A stretch of 64,000 bases of DNA. Source: Deltaproteobacteria bacterium. GTDB lineage: Bacteria; JAGRBM01; JAHCIT01. The DNA lies in contig JAHCIT010000001.1 of NCBI GenBank assembly GCA_026129095.1, positions 434,245 to 498,244 on the forward strand, given 5' to 3'. Shown here in pieces: positions 29,266-39,087 of this stretch. The notes below the pieces were generated by a model, which had not been told where the DNA came from, did not search any database, and saw only the letters and a program-made list of their open reading frames with translations. The number at the start of each line of letters is the position of its first letter. Position 1 is the stretch's first letter. A program made the translations under genes and the position numbers.

Positions 29266-29457
29266 TTGATCGAAGTACGCGACGACGAGCCATTCGAAAC
29301 CGCACTCCGCCGCTTCAAAAAGCAGTTTGAAAAGGCAGGACTGTTCGCCGAAATCAAGAAACGTGAGTACTACGAGAAGCCTTCCGTAAAGCACAAGAAG
29401 AAGGCCGCTTCCGCCAGAAAACGTGCGTTAAAGAAAGCCGCCAAGGCAAACCGCTAG
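29266..29457 (+). CDS. rpsU: Small ribosomal subunit protein bS21
   Basis: A 63-residue basic protein of the 30S platform needed for initiation. It shows [22 protein letters not shown] and the Lys/Arg-rich C-terminal half typical of bS21. The frame begins at TTG (29266), with GGAAGGCGGG upstream; no ATG is available before the conserved part, so this is an unusual TTG start. A strong hairpin (29205-29222) lies in the leader, and a rho-independent terminator follows the stop. Confidence 0.95.
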   Translation: MIEVRDDEPFETALRRFKKQFEKAGLFAEIKKREYYEKPSVKHKKKAASARKRALKKAAKANR

Positions 29458-29473
29458 TATTCCATATTGCCAT

Positions 29474-29514
29474 AAAGGCGCGGCACCTTTTCCAGGGCCG
29501 CGCCTTTGTTTTTC
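29474..29514 (+). terminator. Rho-independent terminator after rpsU
   Basis: An 11-bp perfect stem, AAAGGCGCGGC (29474-29484) pairing with GCCGCGCCTTT (29497-29507), followed by GTTTTT. It ends the rpsU transcript before the alkyltransferase gene. Confidence 0.9.
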
Positions 29515-29542
29515 TATCCCAAGGACAGTCAGACTCCCTGTC

Positions 29543-30079
29543 ATGGAACTGATTTACATTACCACCATTACCCATGATCTCCGCGAACTTTCAGCGGCAA
29601 CCCGTTGGGGGAGAGTGACGGTCCATTACAGCGATGACGCCATCCACGCCTGCAGCTTCGATTCAAAGGCCGACACCTGGCGTCCACCTGCCAATGGCAG
29701 TCTTACTGGCACACCGCTCCATGTGCGGCGTTTTCTTGACGAATGGGACCGGTTCGACAAACTTCGCACGTTCAGCGGGCGGTTCGTAGCTGCTGGGACA
29801 CGTTTCCAGCACAAGGTCTGGAAAACCTTGAGGGAAATCCCCTTCGGTGAAACGAACACTTACGGTGGGGTGGCGCGCCGAATCGGCCGACCGGATGCGG
29901 CCCGTGCGGTGGGCATGGGCTGCAATCGTAATCCCCTGCCCCTTCTCATTCCATGTCACCGTGTCATCGGAAGCAACGGATCCCTCACTGGCTTTGCTGG
30001 TGGACTCGATGTGAAAGAACGGTTACTCGCGATGGAGAGTTCCCTTCTGCCGTTGGCCACGAATGTTGTAAATGGATAA
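29543..30079 (+). CDS. ogt: Methylated-DNA-[protein]-cysteine S-methyltransferase
   Basis: Suicide repair enzyme removing alkyl groups from O6-alkylguanine. The catalytic motif [22 protein letters not shown] and the helix-turn-helix with arginine finger ([21 protein letters not shown]...[12 protein letters not shown]) are complete. The N-terminal domain (about 1-85) is the poorly conserved type. The initiator ATG has only a weak ribosome site. Monocistronic after the rpsU terminator. Confidence 0.95.
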   Translation: MELIYITTITHDLRELSAATRWGRVTVHYSDDAIHACSFDSKADTWRPPANGSLTGTPLHVRRFLDEWDRFDKLRTFSGRFVAAGTRFQHKVWKTLREIPFGETNTYGGVARRIGRPDAARAVGMGCNRNPLPLLIPCHRVIGSNGSLTGFAGGLDVKERLLAMESSLLPLATNVVNG

Positions 30080-30137
30080 AACTTCTTTATTCTCCAATAG
30101 GGAAAATCAAAACTGAGACAGAGAAAGGGCAACTCGC

Positions 30138-30587
30138 ATGCCGACACTTCTGGAACGGCTGAACGAGGATATGAAAACGGCTATGAAGGCCGGCGAGAAG
30201 GACCGGCTGGAAACGATCCGGCTGATCCTTTCGGATACCAAATACAGGAAAGTGGAAAAGGGCGCGGACCTGGACGACGCCGATGTGATTGCCATCTGCC
30301 AATCGATGGTTAAAAAGCGGCGCGAAAGCATCGACCAGTTCACCAAAGGCGGTCGTGCCGATCTGGCGGCCCGGGAAGAAGCTCAAACCAAAGTGATCCA
30401 GTCCTATCTGCCCGAGCAGATGGGCGTCGATGAACTCCAGAAGATTATCGACGGTGAAAAAACGTCCACTGGCGCTGCGTCCATGAAAGACATGGGCAAA
30501 CTGATGAAGGCTGTGCAGGCCAAGACATCTGGCCGCGCCGACGGCAAGCTGCTTGCCGACCTGGTGAAAAAGGCATTGGGCGGCTGA
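30138..30587 (+). CDS. GatB/YqeY domain protein
   Basis: Stand-alone YqeY protein, 149 residues, related to the tail domain of GatB that recognises tRNA. It begins TLLERLNEDMKTAMKAGEKDRLETIRLILSDTK, has ILPEQM-like LPEQMGVDELQKIID, and ends MKAVQAKTSGRADGKLLADLVKKAL, all family-typical. Its exact role is unsettled. The stop is one base before the ATG of the next gene, so the two are coupled. Confidence 0.93.
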   Translation: MPTLLERLNEDMKTAMKAGEKDRLETIRLILSDTKYRKVEKGADLDDADVIAICQSMVKKRRESIDQFTKGGRADLAAREEAQTKVIQSYLPEQMGVDELQKIIDGEKTSTGAASMKDMGKLMKAVQAKTSGRADGKLLADLVKKALGG

Positions 30588-30588
30588 G

Positions 30589-31074
30589 ATGCCTACCCAC
30601 AGAAAGCGCACTTTCAGTCCTGATGCCAAGACCACGCTAAAACCTCTCCCGGCCACCGTCGTCAGGCAGGTTGCACGTGCCGTGGAAACGCTACCGCTGC
30701 ACCGGTTTTTGGGTGTCAAACTGATCAGATCAAAGCCCGGCTCCGGCGAAATTCGGCTCAAGGCGGGAAAGAGTGCCGTGAACATTGCCGGTGTTCTGCA
30801 TGGTGGAGTGCTTTATGCACTTCTCGACGCCGCTGCTTACTCCAGTGTAGTGCCACTCCTGAATGAGGGAGAAAATGCCGTTACCCATGACATCCATGTT
30901 TCAGTCCTAAGGCCTGTAATGCTGGGCGAGACGATCGTGTTGAAAGGCCGCGTGCTAAAGCGAGGCAGAACCACCATCTTTGCCGAAAGTGAGGCCGTGG
31001 TAGGCGGGAAACTGGTTGCCACGTCCTGTGTAACCAAGTCTGTTATCCGTCAGGAACTGAAGCCGGCCCGGTAG
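30589..31074 (+). CDS. PaaI-family hotdog thioesterase
   Basis: A hotdog-fold acyl-CoA thioesterase. The motif NIAGVLHGGVLYALLDAAAYSSV carries the HGG nucleotide-loop and the catalytic acidic residue, and DIHVSVLRPVMLGETIVLKGRVLKRGR is the long central strand region. A 25-residue basic N-terminal extension is present. It follows the YqeY gene by one base. The physiological acyl-CoA is unknown. It converges with a hypothetical gene with 2 bases between the stops. Confidence 0.9.
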   Translation: MPTHRKRTFSPDAKTTLKPLPATVVRQVARAVETLPLHRFLGVKLIRSKPGSGEIRLKAGKSAVNIAGVLHGGVLYALLDAAAYSSVVPLLNEGENAVTHDIHVSVLRPVMLGETIVLKGRVLKRGRTTIFAESEAVVGGKLVATSCVTKSVIRQELKPAR

Positions 31075-31076
31075 CC

Positions 31077-31712
31077 CTATACTTCGCCGGCGCTCGAAAT
31101 CCCTTTCTCGTAATAAAGCTCAACTGTAAGGCCGGTCGCGACAGAAGCCTTGCATGCCTCCCGGATCCCGGAGAGAAAGTCGGCTGCCTCCAACCACGGC
31201 GATGAGGGTTCCTCATTTGCCAATATTCCGGCCAGCTTTTCGGTTTCGAGCAGCAGGCCCGGTGCGGATCCTACCGAGAGACCCGGCTCTTCCATCCAGA
31301 ATGCACGTGGGAACATGAGCGGTACATAGATTCCGGAACTTTCGGCGTGTCGTATCAGATGCGACAGTTTTCCCGGCCCAGCTTCCCGGAAAGCATCACG
31401 AAGGAGTGGATCTCCGGTAGGGTCGATCACACCAGGCGGAGGAACAGGAAGCCTGCCAAAGTCTTCCAGATGCAGGGCCGCACGTCTGAGTTCGTGCATC
31501 AATTCAGGATCGCCAAGCTTCCAGTTTCGGGTATCCGACCTGCCCTGCGCTAATTCCGGCCGCCGGCGTGTTTGCCGCTCAACCTCTGCCAGCATGGCGA
31601 TCACCAATCCGTCGGCTGCATCGCGAATTTTCTTGTATATCTGACGATCAGGATAAATCCCTGCTTCAACGCCCTGATATCCCAGTTGAACCAGCCGCGC
31701 ATATACCGACAT
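31077..31712 (-). CDS. Hypothetical protein (211 aa) in an operon with an HTH regulator
   Basis: No signal peptide, no clear domain. The first 50 residues are helical (YKKIRDAADGLVIAMLAEVERQTRRR); later segments carry PPPGVIDPTGDPLL and a predicted alpha/beta pattern. It starts 18 bases after the upstream HTH gene, so the pair is cotranscribed and may be functionally linked (for example regulator and target). A toxin-antitoxin reading was considered but the size and composition do not support it strongly. Confidence 0.65.
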   Translation of the reverse strand: MSVYARLVQLGYQGVEAGIYPDRQIYKKIRDAADGLVIAMLAEVERQTRRRPELAQGRSDTRNWKLGDPELMHELRRAALHLEDFGRLPVPPPGVIDPTGDPLLRDAFREAGPGKLSHLIRHAESSGIYVPLMFPRAFWMEEPGLSVGSAPGLLLETEKLAGILANEEPSSPWLEAADFLSGIREACKASVATGLTVELYYEKGISSAGEV

Positions 31713-31730
31713 CGCACCAGTCTCCGGCAG

Positions 31731-32150
31731 TCACCTGCGGCGCCTGGGTTCCAGCCGTCCGGAACGGTGTTGCGTCTCGGCACCCCGCAGGAACCATTCC
31801 ATCCGCTCCAACAGGGCGCGTTCAGACTCCGGACCAAGATTCACTGCACGCTGTTTCATTGCTTCCCATTCTGTGTCCAGTTCATCACGGCTGCTGTGCA
31901 TTCCTACGGCCCGGGCTTCGAGGGCTGTCCGTACAAGCCTATTGGCGTCCAGCTCAAGCTGCTTGGCCAGCTTCCGGACAATCGCTGGCGTTGGCACAAT
32001 GGCACCGGATACAGCCTTCTGAAGTGTGTCGTAAGGGACTCCGGCTGCCCGTGCGGCTTCGGCAATCGACTGGAAACCGGCATCGGCAAGAGCTCGCGTC
32101 AAGGTCTGCTGAAACCGGTTTCGGAGTGCCATACCTTCTTGAATCCCCAT
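31731..32150 (-). CDS. HTH (XRE-like) DNA-binding protein
   Basis: The N-terminal 65 residues form a helix-turn-helix domain: SIAEAARAAGVPYDTLQKAVSGAIVPTPAIVRKLAKQLELD. The rest is a charged helical tail ending in RRRR. The frame is open to 32288, but the sequence before 32150 is atypical; ATG 32150 or 32132 is the likely start, neither with an ideal ribosome site. It is divergent from the giant TPR gene and could control it, the downstream 211-residue gene, or itself. Confidence 0.7.
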   Translation of the reverse strand: MGIQEGMALRNRFQQTLTRALADAGFQSIAEAARAAGVPYDTLQKAVSGAIVPTPAIVRKLAKQLELDANRLVRTALEARAVGMHSSRDELDTEWEAMKQRAVNLGPESERALLERMEWFLRGAETQHRSGRLEPRRRR

Positions 32151-32309
32151 ACACCAGGCCGACCCATTGGGAAAGACGGGCAACCCGGCAGGCTTACTTA
32201 TGTATAACCTGCTCCTGTTGCCCGCCGGAAACTGGTTGCGTATAGTGGTTTGAGCCTCAATTCCCACAAGGCAGATCGCCGTTTCCACTGCGGCAGGTGC
32301 GGGTTTTCC

Positions 32310-35300
32310 ATGTCAGACGAGGACAACAAGCGGCAAAGTGGAACCAGTGGCGGGGATTCGTTTTCTGCACCCCCTTCTGAGGATTCCTGGGACCTGGACG
32401 AGTTTGCCTCCGACCGGTCAGCACCACCCAATCCCGGCGATATCACCCTGAGTCCGGTGACGCTCGAGCCCACATACAACATCGGGGCAACATCCAAGAT
32501 ACCGGACAACGACCCCGACGTTTGGGATCGAAACCTGGTTACACGGCATCCATTGATGCAGGCCACCGGGAAAAGCGTGCCCCCGCCAAAAGCGGCGGAG
32601 ACTAAGACTATGGGTGGAGACGATTCTGGCGGCTGGGATCTGGATGAATTCAGCTCCAGCAAGCCGGTCGCTTCACAACCGGTGGCAACAGACGACGAGC
32701 CGATAGCAATGACCGCCGAGAATCCGCCGGAAGAAACCGGCTGGGATCTGAATGAGTTCAGTTCCAGGCCAGCAGATCCCGCTCAATCATCTCCGATATC
32801 CCTATCCGGGCCATTGCCAACGCATAATGACGACGAACCTATTGCACTTGAGGCTGAGCCCCCACCCGATACAGTCACTGATGATAGCTGGAGTCTGGAC
32901 GAATTCAGTTCGCCGGCTCCTGTTGCACCGTTCCGTGAAATCTCCACCGTTTCGACTGGGCCAAGCGATGAACCCGTAGCGATGGCTGCCAGTATTCTCC
33001 CTGGGCTTTCGGTGGAATCGCAGCCTGTGAGCATGCCAGCAGATAACAAAGGCGAGACTGACTGGGGCATGGAAGAATTCGAGGCGCCGGAAAATTCATC
33101 TAGTGAAGTTCAATCTGTTTCGTCCGGTGACACTCTGGACCGAATTCTTGAGGTGGAAGAAAAAGACGCCTGGCTGGACACCAGCGCTGCAGCCGAAAGC
33201 TGGAGCGTCCAGCCAATGCGGAACGTGGGGCAAAGCCTTTCCACGGGACAAGACCCCGAAATTGTCACTTCCACTTCCGCGCAATTGCATCCCACAACCG
33301 GCAATGACCATATCGATGTGGTGCTGGAACATCTGGCCAGCGAGCCGCCTTCAGCAAACCGCGATCTCAGGATCGCTTCCGTATATATTGCCGCCTGCGG
33401 CCGTTCCGATAACTTCGATTCCCGCTGGCTTACTGAAGCACGGCGGCTTATAGGTGACCGAAACGATCCGGCGGCGGCGGCACTTCGTGCGCGAATCGCC
33501 GTGATCGAAGAGTCCTCATCAGATGAGCTGGAGCGGCTTGGATCTGGTGTAGGCGGCGGACCAGCAAGCCGGGCACCATGGATCGCCGAATCCCTGAGAC
33601 GCGCCATTGCCGAAAATGCCGATGAGCGTGCCATCCGGCTTGCCTGGGCACTGGCTGAAATCGACCCGGGGCACCCCCTCGCACGGTGGGTTCAGGCCCG
33701 GCACCTGCCGAAGGACCGGCTAGCGGAAACCCGAGACGAAGCTCTTCAGACTGTTGGATCTCCTGCAGCTGCAATCGAACGTGCCCGTCTCCTTGCGGTC
33801 GATCTTGCTGCTGGGAACAGGGCCGGAAATGACCGGATTTCACAGATACTGTCGGCCCTCGGGACAATCCCGACAGATCATCCATTGGCCTCCGTAGCCA
33901 GAGAACTCGGCACACGAATCAACGAGCTCCAGCTCGACTGGAACGCGTGGACTGCTTCCATGAGCGAATATGCCGCCACGCTGCAAGGAGCAGAACAAGC
34001 GGCTGTTTTGTACCGCTTGGCCCGTATTCTTCACGAAGAGCTGGGCGATCTGGATGGTGCTCGTCAGATATACGAAAAATTGCTGGCAGCCGATACTGAA
34101 AATCTCGTGCTTCTCAAGCTTCTGGAGGACGTTGAGCGCAGGAGTGGGCGACCGGATATCCTGCTGACCGTCTTCGATGCGCAGTACCGGGTATTCAAGG
34201 ATGAACAGCTCCGCGCCATCACAGCCGTGAAAGCCGGTCAAGTCGCCGAAGATCAACTCAGAAATCCACAGGCAGCCATCGACTGGTACAGCCGCGCTCT
34301 GGAAGCTGATCCCCGGAATCCTTTTGCACTAAGTTCTATCGGGCGTCTGTTCGCCAAGGCGGGCGAGTGGGAAAAACTCGCTCAGGTATATGAGTTTGAA
34401 GCCGAAGGCGCCACCGACAAACAGCAGAAAGTCGATTTCATGCTGAAGCATGCTGAACTGCTGGCGGAACGTCTGAACCAGCGCGAAATGGCGATAAATG
34501 TACTGCGCTCGGCGCTTCTGATAGATGACAGCAATCTCAATATATACCGGGAACTGGGTCGGCAGCTTAGCGCCAGTCAGCAGTGGGAAGACCTGATCCG
34601 TCTTTATCAGGCTGAAGTAACTTTGACCCGGGACAAGAGCCGGCTGGTGGCTATTTACATGTCGCTTGGTGAACTGTGGCAGAAGGATTTTCAGCCCAGC
34701 GAACCGGTAGACAAGTTCGCCCAGGCTGTCGAATCATACTATCACGCACTTGAAGTAGAACCCGACTATACACCAGCCCTCCGGACGCTGGGACGCCTTT
34801 TTTATGCCACTGAAAACTGGGATCTGCTGATCCGGGTGTATGAAAGGGAAATGGAGTTGCTCGAATCCCCGCGGGCAAAGGCAGCCATCCGGGTCAAGAT
34901 TGCCGAAATTGCCGAAGACCGAAAAAAGGATCTCTCGCTGGCCATCGACAATTTGAGACAGGCTCTGGAGCTCGATCCAGCAAACCAGATGGTGATCAAT
35001 CACCTGTCACGGCTTTCGCCCACACAGAAGAACTGGGATGACCTTGTAGAAGTCTACATTCGCGAGGCGCAGATGACCCGTGACCGCCGCTACGCTGCCG
35101 CCCTGCACCAGCTCATTGGTGAAATCTGGCGCGACCGGTTCCAGTTCATCAAAAAATCAGCTGACAACTTCGAAAAGGCTATCGAACTCGATCCTTCACT
35201 CGAATCAGCCCGCCAGAATCTCGAACGTACCCGGTTCGAGCAACGCACTCCCGCCGAACAGATTGAAGACATTCAGGCATATCTCGCATCGGGTACCCCG

Positions 35301-38300
35301 CAATCACCTTCCGAAGTAGAGCGGTTTGTTTCACTGCTAGCGACCAGTCCTGAACTCATCACCGATTCCCGGTTGGCGCTGGTTCCGGACCGCTTCTGCG
35401 GCCGGGCACTGATTGCACTGGAGCCAGTCCTTAATGCCGTCAAGCTAAGACTGCTGGCCGAGCGGGCGGCTTCAGCCGATGTGGAAGAATCCGCTTATGC
35501 CCGACGGCTTCTCATTGAACTGCCAGGTACCGATGAAATCGCTGAGACTGCCTATATAGAAACGTTATTGCGAGGCGGTGGGCTTTCTATGGCGGACATG
35601 GAGCGTATTTATGCCCGCCTAAGCTCCCGGAAGCCTTCGCTCGGTCATTGGGAACTGAAAGTCGCGCTTCACGAGCGGCTCGGCCGTGGCATGGATGGAC
35701 TGGATGACCTGATCTGGGAAGGAATTGGATTGGGCGGCACCAGTTCCCGGCTCCTCCCACTCCTCGCGGCCCGCGTAAAATCCGGAGATTCCGGAACAGG
35801 CATTTTGGAGTCTCTTCACCATGTGGCCCTGGAAGCCGGTAATACCGAACTCGGACTTCTTGCCATCGAGAAGCTGCTGGCAAGCGGAGTGGCCGGCCCA
35901 AAGCGTGAAAAACTCCTCACAGACCGGGCCCAACTCCTTGCTTCTCTGCCAGACCGCAAGGAAGCGGCCCTCGATGCCGCACGGGAAGTGTTCAAGCTCA
36001 ATCCTGACAGCGAAATCGTAGTATCGCTTATCGGGAGACTCTCGGCAGAGCTTGGGCGCAGCGATGATGCCCGCCTGTTTGCCGAGCGCAGGCTCGCAAA
36101 AGCGACGTCACCTGTCGAAAAGGCCCTTGCTACGGTGGACCTCGCCCGAATCAGCATTGATCTGGAAAAAAATCAGGAAGCCGGAAAACGCATTCTGGAT
36201 GAAGCTCTCTCACTCGACCCTGCCTGTATTAGTGCACACCAGATGAAGGTGTCACTGCTTGAGCAGCAGGGGAATTCCGCCGAACTGGCGTCAGCCCTCG
36301 AAGCGATGGAGCCACAACTTCAACGAAGCGAGCAAATCGCCGTACGTGAACGCTTGGCAACGATTTACGGCGAGGAACTGCGTGAACCCGAACGCCAGCT
36401 ACTTCACCTGGAAGCACTGGTTGGTCTGGAACCACAAATTTCGGCTCGACACGCGGCACTGGCCAGGTTCCATCGGACACGGAACGACTGGCCAGAGCTG
36501 TTTCGCTCCCTCATGTTACAAGCACGGTGTCCTGACACTGAAGCCTCAGCTGCCGAACGGCTTGTATCCGACGCGGCACGGATCGCCATTGATCGCCAGC
36601 TTACCGAAGCCGATCTTGGGGAAGTGTTTTCCTGGGCTTCCTCACAACTCGATTCGGCCACCGATAAGGCCGCTATGCTTACTGCCACCATTGATACCGC
36701 CCGTGCTCTCGACAGGCCGGAAACACTGGCACCACTTCTCGAAAAACGTGCAGCGATGATCGCTGACGAGAAAAAGCAGGTGGCTGACCTTATTGAGGCC
36801 GCCAAACTGTACGAAACCGTGCTCGGCCACGCGGACAAGGCCCAACAACTTTACGCCACTGCAGCCGAACTGGACGACACTCACCCCGCCGCTCTCATGG
36901 CTCAGGCAGAGAAACTGTTCCGGGAAGAAGACTATGGCAAGGCTCTTCCAATCATTCGCAAGGCCTTTGGCGCTGGCATCCAGAAGTCAGAGCCGCGAAT
37001 TCGCGCCGATGCCAATTACATGATGGGGGTCTGCCTGCAGGCAATGGGTGATGCCGAGCAGGCCCGCGGAGCATTTCTGCGTGTCATCGAAGACCAGCCG
37101 ACTCACCGGGATGCGCTGATGTCACTGGCCGAGTATGACGGCCAGAAGGGCGATTGGGCCGCCTTCACACAGCGACTGGAGCAGGTTCTCAAGAATGCCA
37201 CCGAAGAAACTCCCCAGTTCCGTAGCGGAATCCTGAAACGGATCGCCCATGCCCATGAAAACAGCGGCAAATCCGACGAAGCACTCCGGTCCTGGGAAGC
37301 TGTGGTCCGCGAAGATCCCACTGCCAGCGACGCACTTGAGGCCGTCGTGCGACTGGCCATGGCGCGAGGACTGGTCGACCGGGCCAATACCGCACTGGAG
37401 ATTCTGGCCCATCAGTCCGAATCCCTGATGGACAATACCAAGGCCGCCAGATACCGCCTGGAGATCGCCCGAAACCTGGGTACTCATGCAGGGGACTCCG
37501 CCAAGGCACTAGTCGAATACCGGAAAGTTCTGGATCTGGATAGCAATACACCTGAGGCATTATTCAAAGTTGCAGAAGCGGATTTCTCAGCTGGTAAAAC
37601 AGAAGAAGCTGAGGAACTACTCAAACGATTCATTAAGGTAGGCCGAGCCGACACCAAATTAATGCCACAAGCCAATGCGCTACTCGGCAAGATCGCTATT
37701 GCCAAGGGTGATTCCACTGCCGCCCAAACCTATCTGGAGCAGGCCCAGCAGCAGGGAACAGAAGCGTCCGCAACGGCCGAAGCGATGGTTACCCTGCATG
37801 AAAAGAACGGTGAATGGGAAAAGGCCGAGCAGACACTCGAAAAGCTCGCCGACTCGATGCGCAAGGATAACCCTCGTGAAGCGGTTCCGTTTCTGATCCG
37901 GCGGGCCCGGATACTCAAGGCATACCTTAATCGCCGGGATGACGCCATTATGGAAATCCGGCGGGCAATCAGGCTGGATCCGCAAAATCTGGAGCTGCAT
38001 GAGATGCTCGCCGGTATTTTCCGGGAAAATGTGGCCACCATCGGTGAGGCGATCAAGGCCTATCAGGCAATCCTTCACATTGATCCATTCCATCTCCATA
38101 CCTACGACACACTGGCTACAATTTATTCGACCGACTTCGACAAGCGCTTCTGTGCTGGCCAGGCACTTATTGCACTCACCGGTCCCACGACAGACATCGC
38201 TGACTGGGTGGCCGCCCAAAAAAGAAACCAGCCGAATGCCCCCAAAGGGAAGTTCAATCCTGCACAAGCCGGCAGACAGTTCTGGCACCCTGCCTGCCAG

Positions 38301-39083
38301 CATTTCCTTCACGAGTTTCTGCCCCAGCTGGCCATGCCTATCTGCAAGTCGTTTCCCACCGATTTTGTCAAACTCGGTGTACGGCCTGAGCCACTCGCCG
38401 CTGGAACGATACCCGAAGCAATCCAGCGGGTAATGGAACAGATTGGTCCGGTTGAAAATCTCATCTTCGTCCGCGATACGCGGCGTCCCCTTCAAATGGG
38501 TATAGAGCGTGGTCCCAAGGGCCCGGTAGTGCTGATTGGCGACCAGCTTTTTGAAACCGTAAAAGGCCCAGAAGCCTCCTTTGTTGCCGCACGATCACTG
38601 TTTGCCCTGGTAGATGGGTCTTGGGCCCTGAGCCGTCTCGATGCTGATACCGTTCACCGGCTGCTGGCATTATACGGACGGGCTATCGATGAAAATTTCA
38701 AGATTGGCGGCGATCCGGCGGCGATCAAAAGAGACGTCAAACTCGTCGAAAAGGAAATATCGCGCGGATTACGAAAAGAGCTTCAGGCGAAGCTTCCCAA
38801 GTACAGGGAAGCCCACACCCGTGTCGTTGTCCAGTCCTGGCTGGACGGGATCCAGTGTTCCCGCGATCGGTTTGGTCTCGTCATGTGCGGCCATCTTGAA
38901 CCAGCCCTGATCCGGACGGCTGTAAGGCTTGGTGTCATTCAACAGGAACCACTACCAGATCCGAAAACCTGGCCCGACCTGTTCAGGGAACAGCCCCAGT
39001 TCGGCGAACTACTTCGCTATAGCGTCAGTGAGGACTACTTTCTGCAGCGCCGGAACCTTGGTATGGCTCTGGACAGCATCTGA
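32310..39083 (+). CDS. Giant TPR-repeat protein (2257 aa) with repeated WDLDEF motifs
   Basis: Cytoplasmic-looking scaffold with no signal peptide. Residues 1-340 are acidic and low complexity, with five spaced copies of W-[DSG]-[LM]-[DNE]-E-F (near 27, 109, 145, 194, 252) and three DEP[IV]A[ML] phrases. From about 370 to 1900 it is a long array of TPR-like helical pairs (ALEADPRNPFALSSIGRLF, ALEVEPDYTPALRTLGRLFY). The last 350 residues form a distinct globular C-domain. ATG 32310 is chosen over an upstream TTG (32250). It converges with the MgtE-like gene. The role is unknown; assembly of a large complex is an inference. Confidence 0.85.
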   Translation: MSDEDNKRQSGTSGGDSFSAPPSEDSWDLDEFASDRSAPPNPGDITLSPVTLEPTYNIGATSKIPDNDPDVWDRNLVTRHPLMQATGKSVPPPKAAETKTMGGDDSGGWDLDEFSSSKPVASQPVATDDEPIAMTAENPPEETGWDLNEFSSRPADPAQSSPISLSGPLPTHNDDEPIALEAEPPPDTVTDDSWSLDEFSSPAPVAPFREISTVSTGPSDEPVAMAASILPGLSVESQPVSMPADNKGETDWGMEEFEAPENSSSEVQSVSSGDTLDRILEVEEKDAWLDTSAAAESWSVQPMRNVGQSLSTGQDPEIVTSTSAQLHPTTGNDHIDVVLEHLASEPPSANRDLRIASVYIAACGRSDNFDSRWLTEARRLIGDRNDPAAAALRARIAVIEESSSDELERLGSGVGGGPASRAPWIAESLRRAIAENADERAIRLAWALAEIDPGHPLARWVQARHLPKDRLAETRDEALQTVGSPAAAIERARLLAVDLAAGNRAGNDRISQILSALGTIPTDHPLASVARELGTRINELQLDWNAWTASMSEYAATLQGAEQAAVLYRLARILHEELGDLDGARQIYEKLLAADTENLVLLKLLEDVERRSGRPDILLTVFDAQYRVFKDEQLRAITAVKAGQVAEDQLRNPQAAIDWYSRALEADPRNPFALSSIGRLFAKAGEWEKLAQVYEFEAEGATDKQQKVDFMLKHAELLAERLNQREMAINVLRSALLIDDSNLNIYRELGRQLSASQQWEDLIRLYQAEVTLTRDKSRLVAIYMSLGELWQKDFQPSEPVDKFAQAVESYYHALEVEPDYTPALRTLGRLFYATENWDLLIRVYEREMELLESPRAKAAIRVKIAEIAEDRKKDLSLAIDNLRQALELDPANQMVINHLSRLSPTQKNWDDLVEVYIREAQMTRDRRYAAALHQLIGEIWRDRFQFIKKSADNFEKAIELDPSLESARQNLERTRFEQRTPAEQIEDIQAYLASGTPQSPSEVERFVSLLATSPELITDSRLALVPDRFCGRALIALEPVLNAVKLRLLAERAASADVEESAYARRLLIELPGTDEIAETAYIETLLRGGGLSMADMERIYARLSSRKPSLGHWELKVALHERLGRGMDGLDDLIWEGIGLGGTSSRLLPLLAARVKSGDSGTGILESLHHVALEAGNTELGLLAIEKLLASGVAGPKREKLLTDRAQLLASLPDRKEAALDAAREVFKLNPDSEIVVSLIGRLSAELGRSDDARLFAERRLAKATSPVEKALATVDLARISIDLEKNQEAGKRILDEALSLDPACISAHQMKVSLLEQQGNSAELASALEAMEPQLQRSEQIAVRERLATIYGEELREPERQLLHLEALVGLEPQISARHAALARFHRTRNDWPELFRSLMLQARCPDTEASAAERLVSDAARIAIDRQLTEADLGEVFSWASSQLDSATDKAAMLTATIDTARALDRPETLAPLLEKRAAMIADEKKQVADLIEAAKLYETVLGHADKAQQLYATAAELDDTHPAALMAQAEKLFREEDYGKALPIIRKAFGAGIQKSEPRIRADANYMMGVCLQAMGDAEQARGAFLRVIEDQPTHRDALMSLAEYDGQKGDWAAFTQRLEQVLKNATEETPQFRSGILKRIAHAHENSGKSDEALRSWEAVVREDPTASDALEAVVRLAMARGLVDRANTALEILAHQSESLMDNTKAARYRLEIARNLGTHAGDSAKALVEYRKVLDLDSNTPEALFKVAEADFSAGKTEEAEELLKRFIKVGRADTKLMPQANALLGKIAIAKGDSTAAQTYLEQAQQQGTEASATAEAMVTLHEKNGEWEKAEQTLEKLADSMRKDNPREAVPFLIRRARILKAYLNRRDDAIMEIRRAIRLDPQNLELHEMLAGIFRENVATIGEAIKAYQAILHIDPFHLHTYDTLATIYSTDFDKRFCAGQALIALTGPTTDIADWVAAQKRNQPNAPKGKFNPAQAGRQFWHPACQHFLHEFLPQLAMPICKSFPTDFVKLGVRPEPLAAGTIPEAIQRVMEQIGPVENLIFVRDTRRPLQMGIERGPKGPVVLIGDQLFETVKGPEASFVAARSLFALVDGSWALSRLDADTVHRLLALYGRAIDENFKIGGDPAAIKRDVKLVEKEISRGLRKELQAKLPKYREAHTRVVVQSWLDGIQCSRDRFGLVMCGHLEPALIRTAVRLGVIQQEPLPDPKTWPDLFREQPQFGELLRYSVSEDYFLQRRNLGMALDSI

Positions 39084-39087
39084 ACAG

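Noticed and set aside
31077-32150. Toxin-antitoxin pair
   Set aside because: Sizes and composition (211 and 140 residues, no toxin motif) do not fit a known type.
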